Assembly (NCBI GenBank): GCA_003194525.1
Contig: NBIV01000048.1
Coordinates: 62,001 to 126,000, forward strand
Source: Gracilariopsis chorda
Lineage: Eukaryota; Rhodophyta; Florideophyceae; Gracilariales; Gracilariaceae
Length of the DNA: 64,000 bases
Reading direction: 5' to 3'
Shown here: piece after piece, positions 56,112 through 64,000 of the stretch
How the letters are laid out: each line of letters opens with the position of its first letter
How positions within the stretch are numbered: position 1 is the stretch's first letter
Position numbers and translations under genes: made by a program
Notes under the pieces: model-generated
Told to the model about the DNA's origin: nothing
Databases searched by the model: none
The model's input: only the letters and a program-made list of their open reading frames with translations

Positions 56112-56775
56112 TGTGAGATAGTGACTCTAATTCACACAATTGAAAGTGTGTCCTAGAAGCAGTATCCGCTCGGCGTGCGTAGCGGGGCGTGATGGATCAC
56201 GAGATCCGGTCGGGGGGGAGGTGATGCGTGGGGACGAGCGCCAGCACCGGGCGGTCGTAGGAAAGACTGGGCGGTTAGGTACGTCAGGCGCGGTCGAGAT
56301 ACGCGCGAAGAGTCCGAACGGCTTGTAAACCTAGTTGAGTCCCGTACGGAGTAATGTCTCAGGTCTGCTTTAGAGACAAAAGTAGTTCGGGACGGTGGTG
56401 CTTACCGTTTACTGAGTGTGGGTAGCGGGGAGCGAGGTGCACTAAGTACTGCACCTCGAGCTCAACCTGCACCGCAATCGCTACCCTTCTACTACGTACG
56501 GATAAAATTATTAAAATATCTAAGCCTATCGTACAAATGCCACCAGCCACGTGGCTACCTGTCCGTCTGGCGCAGCAACCCTGCACCTCAGCCGTCCGGC
56601 ACGTGTACACCTGTGGGCTATGAGTGCACAACCAATGGCATTGCCCGCTCCCGTGCACCACTCAACGATTCCGTTCGGCCAATCATAACGTGCCAAACAA
56701 TCCGCTCGGATACGGTGCTTGAAGGAACTCAAGCACACTCTGAAGTGCACTCCCGGGCGGGCCCGCTATACTACA
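56112..56775 (-). repeat. 3' LTR of element C
   Basis: Inferred from structure because the partner LTR is outside the window. The left end TGTGAGATAG and the inverted right end TGTAGTATAG match at 8 of 10 bases. A polypurine tract (minus strand) directly follows, and the left end cuts a GCT run of the Helitron repeat. The boundary could be off by a few bases. Confidence 0.75.
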
Positions 56776-56787
56776 GACCCCCCTCCT
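56776..56787 (-). promoter_or_regulatory. Polypurine tract of element C
   Basis: GACCCCCCTCCT on the plus strand, AGGAGGGGGGTC on the coding strand, directly inside the LTR as expected for plus-strand priming. Confidence 0.7.
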
Positions 56788-57325
56788 AGAGCGCGCTTCG
56801 TCCGCGAAGTGCTCCCGCACGGTGCTCGGTCTCGTACGAGCGCTAATCCGACCGGTTTAGAAATTGGCCCGCCCGGGGCGGGGGGGGGGTTATGTCGAAT
56901 TTTCCCGAACGGACTTCCGACTTCTGCCGCCCACGGAGCGCTTTCGAATGCGTATTCAAGTTCGAACGCCGACCGTACGGTCACGGCCCTGGGTGCGGAT
57001 GCAGGGATCGTACGTGTCGTCAGCGCATTGGACGCTCGGCTGAAGTTACAACGCGGTGCAACGGCGCGTCGTGTCCTTAGGACTCCTGACGTACGCAGCC
57101 AGCGACGGTTCCACGCAAGCGATCGCCTGCCTCCGAACGGCCGAGCTCTTGCGCGCCGAGCGAAATTCCGCGTCCTCCCACAGCCGCTGTACGAGAGGGA
57201 TCCATCGAATCAACCGACCGGACACGCACTGACAACGCTCCTGCGATAGTGCTCTCGCGTTGCATTCGTTATCCGAGCGGCCGTGAACCTCCCGAGAGGC
57301 TCACCCCGTTTCCCGATCGGAACAG
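56788..57325 (+). promoter_or_regulatory. Leader region before the antisense ORF of element C
   Basis: About 540 bp without a convincing gene, only short frames. It holds a run of ten G at 56880-56889, preceded by GGGGC, which could form a G-quadruplex, and several CCGNNCGG motifs. It would serve as the upstream region of the antisense ORF. Confidence 0.4.
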
Positions 57326-57334
57326 TATAAAAAG
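57326..57334 (+). promoter_or_regulatory. TATA box of the antisense ORF in element C
   Basis: TATAAAAAG, a near-consensus TATA box, lies 30 bp before the ATG at 57356. Transcription would thus start at or just before the start codon, giving a very short leader. It faces away from the LTR and against pol. Confidence 0.6.
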
Positions 57335-57355
57335 GGGTGCTCCGAACTCGTCGAG

Positions 57356-59830
57356 ATGTCCACCGATCGGCACCAATTCGTCACGCCGGACCCCACGCTT
57401 GGAGCCCGGTCTGTCATCGCTCCGAATCAGGGAGGAGACTCGACCGTTTCGGCCAACCCCGCCGCGGACGCGAATCACGCGAGCGGGAGTGCCATTGCCG
57501 CGATGCCAAACGCTCCGAGCGGAAACAACCAAGAGAATGCCCCTCCGGGTCACTCCGTTGATCCGAGCGGGGTATCCATACCGAGGGTCGCGCCTCAGAC
57601 GCTCCCGCTGCCGCCAACCGGAAGTACGAGCCAGCCGACCGGAAGCGCGAATCTCCCCGGGACTTTCGCAACGCCGTTGCCGGGGCAGCAGTACGATCAC
57701 CGCCTTCGCCGTTCGGGGTCCAGTGGCCAGAACAAGCAGCCGCCGTACGGTGTGGAGGAGCTGATCAACGCTCCGGACTTGCCCGACTTCCTGGACGCGA
57801 AGCGGTTTGCCGCGATTCCCGTACGGCGCTCGTTCTTTGAGCTAACCGGCCGGAACCCAAAACATACTCGGGGCGAGGCCTGGGCACAGCGCTGGCGACA
57901 TCTCCAGGGGATCGCCGGCCTCCAGAGCGACACGACGGTCGGCAGCTGTGACATGCCCTTCCTCCGGTGCCCGGAGGAGTATCAATGTCAGGCCCGCATG
58001 CGGGACCTGATCGGACGTATGGCGACCGATGTGGACTTCCCCAGTGCGGACAGTAACCCGCTGCAGCTCGTAATGTTTTCCCGACCGTACGACCGGATGT
58101 ATTGGTTAAATCGTCGCCGTTGGGGCGACAATATCGCAACGGAGGCGCGTCTGCGTAGCAACCGTGACGGATACATGTTCTGTTGGCAAAACATCGAGTT
58201 CTTCGATGTGAGCCCAGCCGATCGGGAGAAGTTGTACGTTCGGGCTCCCCAGAACTGGGGGGAGTTTGACGTTACCCGTGATTTGTCGGTCATCATCCCG
58301 CCCGTCCTGGCCTATTACTCCGGTGAGGTGCTCCGCGAGAGTGCCCTGAGTGAGCGCGTCATGCGCATCGCCATTGCGGAATGGGCCGTGTGCGCTCTGA
58401 TGGCCTTTCTCCAAGCCGCTTCGGAAGGAGTTCGGGTGTTCACCCGTACGGAGGATCCTCGAGTTAACTTTTTCCGAGGGTTCCCGCGGCAACCGAACAC
58501 TCGTGAACCGCCCGGGCTTGGGAGATTGTTCCCGTTGCCGTACGGCTTGGTCTCATTGGTAATGCAGATGGGGCTGGAGAACGTTCTTCGTGGCACCATC
58601 TATGCAACCGAGACCGCGCGGAGGTGGCTATACCTGTCGGTGATGACCGATTGGGTCGTGACCCCAGGCTATCTGTGGTTTGATCCCCGGACGGAAACTT
58701 TTCCCGAGATGCCGCGGATTCCCACTGATCCGTTCCCGCTCACCCATCGTCTCCAGTTGGGCCCCGTACGGCCGCCGTGGGATTTCCCCAACGTGGCCGA
58801 ATTCGACCCGCTCGGAGGTGTCGCTGCTCAGGCCATGGAGGTTGCTCCTCCGGAGCCGGAGCGGAGGCTGCCAGGGGCGGGTAGCAAGGAAGTGGGTACC
58901 CAGACGGACGACGTGAATCCTGCCGAACGGGCTGAGGAGCTAGCTGCTCTGACCGCACTGACCGAAGCATGTGGACGCTTTGGAGTCCCGGCTCCGACTT
59001 CCGTGACGAGCGCGTTAGTCAGCTCGCGCCTCTGGCTCGAGCGTCTTGGCCAAGCGGAAAGGGTGGTGAGAGGGGATACGCTCGGGCTCATCGACCTCAT
59101 GTTATTCATGGGTGATCTTGCCGTCGACGTAGTGGAAAGGCACCTGGAGGTCTTCGGGGATGCTGCCGTTTCGGATGGGGTGACAAGTCCGGCCGTACTG
59201 TCTGAGGGGCTCAATACTGCCGCACGGAGCTTGTTGACCGCGAGGAACCGGGGGACCCTGTGGTTCGGAGCCATCCGGGCCGCATTGCGTCCTCCGGGTA
59301 CAGCTCCAGACGGGGAGGAGTTGGCGGCTTCGTGGCTTCCTTCCATTACCACTCGTCTTGCGCCGAGCGGGGAAAACGCCGAGTTGAGGCAGCAGATGGC
59401 AGCCGGGCTCGTAAATGTTCTCCGCAGTGGGCAGGTGCCGTTCGTACAACCGGACGGAAGCTTGGCCAGTCTGCCGGCCAGTACCGTGGTTGGCCAAGGA
59501 GTGGAATCCGTATCGGAGCTGCCGGTGATGCCGAGTTCGGGTAGCGGTACGGCTGCTGCCGCGGGCTGTAGCACACCTACCCCGATGGCTGGGGTTGCGA
59601 CTCCGTCCGGTCAGAGGCCTCCCACCCCACAGGGGGTCAGCCCTGGTTCGGCTAGCCTTCCGGTTCCGGGCGTCAGTACGCGTGGCCGTACTCGCGGTGC
59701 AGCTTCTGCTAGCCGTGGCGGTCGCGGAGGAAGTACGCCTGGCGTTCGTGGCGGTCGCGGAGGGAGTACGCCTGGCGTTCGTGGCGGCATCTCAAAGACG
59801 CAGCCGTCCTCCGCTCGTAGGGGCCGTTAG
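57356..59830 (+). CDS. Antisense ORF of element C, 824 aa, unknown function, RGG tail
   Basis: An uninterrupted 824-codon frame opposite to pol, ATG at 57356 and TAG at 59828. The N-terminal 120 residues are Pro/Ser/Asn-rich. A folded-looking core follows (about 150-480: RPYDRMYWLNRRRWGDN, GYMFCWQNIEFF, PPVLAYYSGEVL, LSVMTDWVVTPGYLWFDPRT). It recalls the core of the element B antisense ORF (FIPYQNVEIE, then PPVPMYLGSLL, then FIYFDPW). A further helical part (about 530-720) has no match in B. The end is an RGG box (GGRGGSTPGVR twice), typical of RNA-binding tails. No signal peptide or membrane span is clear. It ends 817 bp from the end of pol, tail to tail. Function unknown. Confidence 0.85.
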   Translation: MSTDRHQFVTPDPTLGARSVIAPNQGGDSTVSANPAADANHASGSAIAAMPNAPSGNNQENAPPGHSVDPSGVSIPRVAPQTLPLPPTGSTSQPTGSANLPGTFATPLPGQQYDHRLRRSGSSGQNKQPPYGVEELINAPDLPDFLDAKRFAAIPVRRSFFELTGRNPKHTRGEAWAQRWRHLQGIAGLQSDTTVGSCDMPFLRCPEEYQCQARMRDLIGRMATDVDFPSADSNPLQLVMFSRPYDRMYWLNRRRWGDNIATEARLRSNRDGYMFCWQNIEFFDVSPADREKLYVRAPQNWGEFDVTRDLSVIIPPVLAYYSGEVLRESALSERVMRIAIAEWAVCALMAFLQAASEGVRVFTRTEDPRVNFFRGFPRQPNTREPPGLGRLFPLPYGLVSLVMQMGLENVLRGTIYATETARRWLYLSVMTDWVVTPGYLWFDPRTETFPEMPRIPTDPFPLTHRLQLGPVRPPWDFPNVAEFDPLGGVAAQAMEVAPPEPERRLPGAGSKEVGTQTDDVNPAERAEELAALTALTEACGRFGVPAPTSVTSALVSSRLWLERLGQAERVVRGDTLGLIDLMLFMGDLAVDVVERHLEVFGDAAVSDGVTSPAVLSEGLNTAARSLLTARNRGTLWFGAIRAALRPPGTAPDGEELAASWLPSITTRLAPSGENAELRQQMAAGLVNVLRSGQVPFVQPDGSLASLPASTVVGQGVESVSELPVMPSSGSGTAAAAGCSTPTPMAGVATPSGQRPPTPQGVSPGSASLPVPGVSTRGRTRGAASASRGGRGGSTPGVRGGRGGSTPGVRGGISKTQPSSARRGR
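59714..59787 (+). repeat. 33-bp tandem repeat coding the RGG tail
   Basis: Units at 59714-59746 and 59747-59779 plus a partial third. They encode the GGRGGSTPGVR repeat of the antisense ORF and keep its frame. Confidence 0.95.
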
Positions 59831-60647
59831 TGGGTTGCTAGCATAGCCTCCCGTCCGTACTGAGTAAACCTTGTTATTGTTGTGTGTGGTCTCGCTCCCC
59901 GTGGTAGCGTTTGAGCACTCCCGCCATGCGGTCTTGTAGCCGGGTGAGGTCATCGTCGCCGCGCGTAGGGGGGTGTCACGCGGACGTTGCTTGCCACGTC
60001 AGCGTTAGCGCGCCCGCGTCCTGCTCGGTGGTCAGCGCCGATCGGAATCCAAAAAATCGGGAATTGTGCGATTTCAGGGTGCGGTGCAATGCCTCGCCGT
60101 TCGGTATCCGATTCGGTATATAGTAATGCACGTAGCGAGCATGTGGTGCGTCTCAAAAAATTCTAAGTTATTTGACCGTGCGGGGAAGCCAAATCGGCCA
60201 TTTTGAGCGTCTGAAACGCCACCGTTCCGGAGATATCGGCGAAAGGGTAAATCGCCGTTTTCGACCCCGTGCGGGCAGGCAATTTCCGCGCGTAATTTCT
60301 TGATTATCCTTGCAAGTAACCGCGGTGGCGCCGGCAGTATGCGGGCAAGGAGTGCATGCACTCGCCCCCGTTCGGGCACCAGCAATGCTGGTTGACGCGT
60401 GCACATGCTTGGTGCACGCGTGACCGGTGAGCTCGATGCGGGTGGCGCTTTCCGTGACGTACGTACGGCTTTCCGCGAACGCGCAGCCCTTCGTAGGTCG
60501 TGGTGCTCAGTGTTTGCGGTTCTTTCGTTCGCCGTTTCACAGTGTGTCGATCTCGGCGAGGCCGTTTTCGTTCGGTTTGGGGGCAATTGTTGAGTGTCCC
60601 CATTGACCGTCTCCGCTTGGAAGCTTGGAACTGCCTGTTTTGGGGCG
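59831..60647. other. Gap between antisense ORF and pol ends in element C
   Basis: 817 bp between two convergent gene ends. No gene is recognised. The expected content would be two opposed 3' untranslated regions. A 170-codon minus frame at 60074-60586 is Arg/Pro-rich low-complexity and is not convincing. Confidence 0.5.
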
Positions 60648-63600
60648 TCATTCCGTTCGGTTCAGGGGTTTGGGGTTTGATTTCCCCCCTCCTAAAGTGG
60701 GGCGCCTCCGTGCGGCCCGTCGGTTCCAATACCGTGCAACGAAATGTTGCGGTATGTGTTCGGGCGGTTCCCATGTGTCATGCCGAGCGGAGTATCCGTG
60801 CCAGTGGACGCGGTATAATCTTCCGTACGGGTGGTTGGCCGATCGGCCGTGGTCGACAATGCGGTCGACAACGGCCAACGTCGTTGGCGGTCGGTTTCCG
60901 TTCGGGGAAGACTCGTGGTCCCGGGCAGGTGTTGTGTCTCCGTTCGGTGAGGTTCCCGCCTTAGGGAGATCCACTCTGCCGTCCGGTTCTGCCAATTCGG
61001 TGGCTGGGGGTGTGTTAGGTGTTAGTGGCCGGGACGTCCGCTTGGAACTATTTGTACCGCTCGGGGTATCTCGCGATTGAGCCGGAGTGCTTCCGGTCAG
61101 CGTGTCTTGGGCATTTCCGTCCGGGGGGCTCCTGCCGTGCGATTTCCACTTCCGAGCGGGGGCCAACGTGACGCGATCGATGCTGACGGTGTCATGAACG
61201 CCGTCAACGTCGATGGTCACGGTGGTGTCCGTCGCGGATATGATGACGTACGGACCGGTCGTTCTCAATGAAAACTTCCGTGACGTACGTTCGTGCTCCT
61301 CCAGGGCCGCATCGGTCGAAGTAGTAGCCGGGCGGTCTAGAAAGACTTCCTGTCCCAGTCGGAAGGTTGGAGTTAGCCGTACGGATTTATCGAAGTCCTC
61401 TTTGTAACGCCGTTGCGCAGCGGTGAGGCAATTCCGAGCGGACTGAAGCGTCGTCTTTAAAAGACGTAGAGTGTAACGCTTCATCTGTGCGGGCGTCGGT
61501 TGCACCGGCGTTCGCGGGTCCGTTGCGGAACTGGGCTCATCCAGTATTACGTTCGGCGGGACACGGGTTAACGCCAAATCGAAAGGCGTGGTCCCGGTGC
61601 TGCGGTGGACCTGTAGATTATATCCGTACGTAATTGGTTGCACGTAAGCGTGCCAGTTAGACTGGTGGTCTGCGACATAGTGTCGCAGTCGTTGCACCAG
61701 TGTCTTGTTAAACCGTTCGGCTTGACCGTTCGTCTGGGGATGATATGCCGTGGTCCGCACGTGCTTTGTCCCCAGTGCGGCGCAGACGTCTTCGAAAAAC
61801 TTGGAGACGAACTGCGGGCCGTTATCGGTAAGTAGGTGGTTAGGAATGCCGTACGGATACGCCCAGTTTTCCAGGAAAGCCCTGGCAACCACGGGAGCTG
61901 TGGTTGACCGTAGCGGGATAGCGCGGCATAATTTAGAGAACCGGTCGGTAATGACGAGGATATACTCGTAGCCGTTGACGGACTTTGGGAATGGACCGAC
62001 AATGTCCATTGCGACAAATTCCAATGGTCCGGCAGCGGGAAACAGCTTGAGTCGCTTCTGCGACCGGTACTGAGTTCCCCGCACGGCAGCGCACGATCGA
62101 CAGTCCCGTGCGGTCTGGAACACATCGTTCGCCATTTGCGGCCAGTAGAAATCCCTCCTCAGGGTATTGTACATGCGGGTCCCGCCCGGGTGCCCTTCCA
62201 AGCGCGGATAGTGCGCGAGATACAGCACGCGCGGTACCAGTGCACGGGGCACCACTCGCTGGAGAGCACCATCCAAGGGAGAGCGTCGGACGATAATTCC
62301 GTACGGGTTCACGTCGAATAGCGTGACACCGTTACCAATGTCCTTCCGCACGGTCTTGCAATATCCGTCTTCGGCCTGGGCTCGGACGAATTCTTCGACC
62401 GTGATTGGCCGGACGTCCGTCTCTTCCTCGACTATTGCGAGGACCTCTGCAATTCCGACCGGGTCATGTCCGCACGGGGTGTCCAGCGTGACGCCTCGGT
62501 GCTCCTGTCCGTCGATGGTGACATCGGTGACCAAATCGTCGTCTTCTTCCGCTCGGTCGGATATCAGGAGGCACGGCACCTCCCGTCAAGGGGGTTGGTG
62601 TCTTCGCCGTCCGTTCGGATTCGGGAAAGAGCATCGGCTGCCTGATGCTTAACTCCCGGTCGGTGTACGATGTCAAATTCGTACTCCATGAGGCGCAGGC
62701 GCCATCGTGCTAGCCGACCGGTGGCATCGGCCAGATTGAGTATCCACCGTAATGCGTGGTGGTCCGTGCGGAGCGTGAACCTCTGGCCTTCCAGGTACGG
62801 TCGGAGGTGCAATATCGCCCATACAACGGCGAGACATTCCCGTTCGGTCGAGGTGTAGTCCCGTTCGGGTTTCGACAAAGAACGGCTCCAGTAGCCGATC
62901 GGGAGTAGGTCGCCGTCCGGTTGCTTCTGTAGGAGAACGCAACCTACCTGTTTATCACAGGCATCAGTGTCCAGAACGTACGGCATATCTTGGCGCGGAA
63001 TTGCCAAGATAGGCGGTCGAATGAGCCGTTGCCGTAACTCATCGTACGCCTGGTATTCCTCATCGGACAGAGTATCGAAGCAGACCGGTAGGCCTTTCTC
63101 GAGCTTGCGGTTAAGCGGTGCCGCAACTCGAGCGAAATTCTTGACGAACCGGTGGAAGACGTTACACAGGCCTAAGAACGATCGGAGCTCTGTCTGGTTG
63201 GTCGGTGGCTTAGCCGCTCGGATTGCTTCTTGTGTCTTTGTTGACACTTGAAGCTTGCCCGGACGGATGATGTGGCCAAGGTAGTCGACCGTGCTACTGA
63301 AAAAGTGGCACTTGTCCAGACGTAGCGTCACGCCTGCCGATCGGAGTAGGGTCAGAATTGTCCGTACGTGCTCGTAGTGCTCGGTTACCGAACTGGAGTA
63401 GATGATGACGTCATCAAGGTAGACCAATGCGTACTGCCACTTCACACGCGATAGGATGATATCCAGTGCACGTTGGAACGTCGCCGGAGCATTCTTCAAT
63501 CCGAACGGCATTCGTAAATACCTGAACAGCCCCATGTGTGAGGTGAAGGTAGTCTTGTCCCGATCGGTCTCATCCACTTCCACTTGCCAATATCCGCTAT

Positions 63601-64000
63601 TGGCATCGAGGGTGGTGAATATCTTCGCCTCCCCAAGGGAGTCGATGCATTCATCCATCCTCGGTAGTGGATAGGTATCCCGTACGGTTGCTTTGTTTAG
63701 GCGGCGGTAGTCTACGCAGAAGCGCAGGCTACCGTCCTTCTTCTGAGCAAACACGACCGGGCTGGCCCACTCAGATGTAGAGGGCTCAATAACGCCCTGT
63801 CTGAGCTGCTTTTCGACTTCCGCTCGTTCAAGTTCTCTACGAGCGGGGCCCGCACGGTACGGCATTTGGTAAATTGGCCGCGTGCCGGGTTCCAGCTCAA
63901 TGCGGTGTTTTGCCGCTGCCACACGTCCGAGATGGCCGTCCCACATATCCCGGAATGGGCGCAGTAGCTCGACAATCTTCGTCCGTTCGGATTCGTGTTC
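60648..64000 (-). CDS. Pol region of element C, partial, with chromodomain
   Basis: Ty3-type pol, open to the right edge, so its start is outside. Reverse transcriptase about 63.3-63.85 kb (FCVDYRRLNKATV, YALVYLDDVIIYSS), RNase H about 62.65-63.0 kb (STERECLAVVWAIL), integrase zinc region about 62.1-62.25 kb, integrase core about 61.65-62.05 kb (ITDRFSKLCRAIPL, LLTDNGPQFVSKFF), and a C-terminal chromodomain about 60.7-60.9 kb (TLAVVDRIVDHG, YRVHWHGYSARHDTWEPPEH). It is diverged from pol of B and D, so a separate family. The window shows about one break. Confidence 0.9.

Larger units (their letters stand above)
56112..64000 (-). mobile_element. Young-looking Ty3/gypsy chromovirus with antisense ORF (element C), partial
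   Basis: Minus-strand Ty3 element running off the right edge. From its 3' end (left): 664-bp LTR, polypurine tract, a plus-strand 824-codon ORF, an 817-bp gap, then pol. In its own direction pol reads reverse transcriptase, RNase H, integrase and chromodomain. Gag, protease and the 5' LTR lie beyond the window. What is visible looks nearly whole, with about one break, so it is probably young. It has inserted into the Helitron repeat block. CCGNNCGG motifs (CCGTACGG, CCGTTCGG, CCGATCGG, CCGAGCGG) are strikingly common throughout. Confidence 0.9.

Noticed and set aside
60074-60586. A 170-codon minus-strand ORF between the antisense ORF and pol of element C
   Set aside because: Arg/Pro/Thr-rich low-complexity with no recognisable domain. 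Probably chance in GC-rich DNA.
1-64000. tRNA or rRNA genes
   Set aside because: No cloverleaf-like or rRNA-like stretch was recognised by eye. A dedicated search was not possible.

Overview
This window is eukaryotic repeat-rich DNA. Transposable elements and their decayed copies fill nearly all of it, and I recognise no intact host gene. The elements seen are Ty3/gypsy and Ty1/copia LTR retrotransposons, Helitrons with a PIF1-type helicase, a PIF/Harbinger transposase and a Tnp2-like transposase. Long intron-free frames, chromodomain Ty3 elements, Helitrons and Harbinger DDE genes together suggest a compact protist-type or algal genome, perhaps a red alga or an oomycete. The sequence alone does not settle the organism.

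Layout, left to right. 1-780: minus-strand remnant of a Helitron related to the intact ones further right. 1003-1411: 68-bp tandem repeats. 1542-1965: a small unassigned ORF region with a polyadenylation signal. About 2034-9300: a heavily decayed Ty3 chromovirus (element D). 11159-15970: an old Ty3 element with 183-bp LTRs (E). About 16232-19400: a decayed Ty1/copia element (F). 21001-21990: a PIF/Harbinger transposase pseudogene. About 23642-28015: a Ty3 element cut off at its right end (A). 28016-39398: a nearly whole 11.4-kb Ty3 chromovirus with 827-bp LTRs (B). 39399-40425: a Tnp2-like transposase remnant. 40480-56111: a head-to-tail tandem pair of Helitrons, repeating every 7,593 bp, with hairpin-rich 465-bp repeats at the junctions. 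56112-64000: a young-looking Ty3 chromovirus on the minus strand (C), running off the right edge.

The most interesting signal is a long ORF in three separate Ty3 chromovirus families (B, C, relic D). It lies between pol and the 3' LTR and runs antisense to pol, tail to tail with it. The encoded proteins (593 aa in B, 824 aa in C, fragments in D) resemble one another and match no family I recognise. In C a TATA box lies 30 bp before the start codon.

The second signal is the Helitron pair. In both copies the zinc-finger ORF, the Rep (HUH) ORF and the PIF1 helicase ORF share one reading frame and are separated only by two in-frame UAG codons at domain borders. The two copies carry complementary defects: copy 1 has an intact Rep and a broken helicase, copy 2 the reverse. 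Element C has inserted into the start of a further 465-bp repeat, so a third Helitron unit may lie beyond the right edge.
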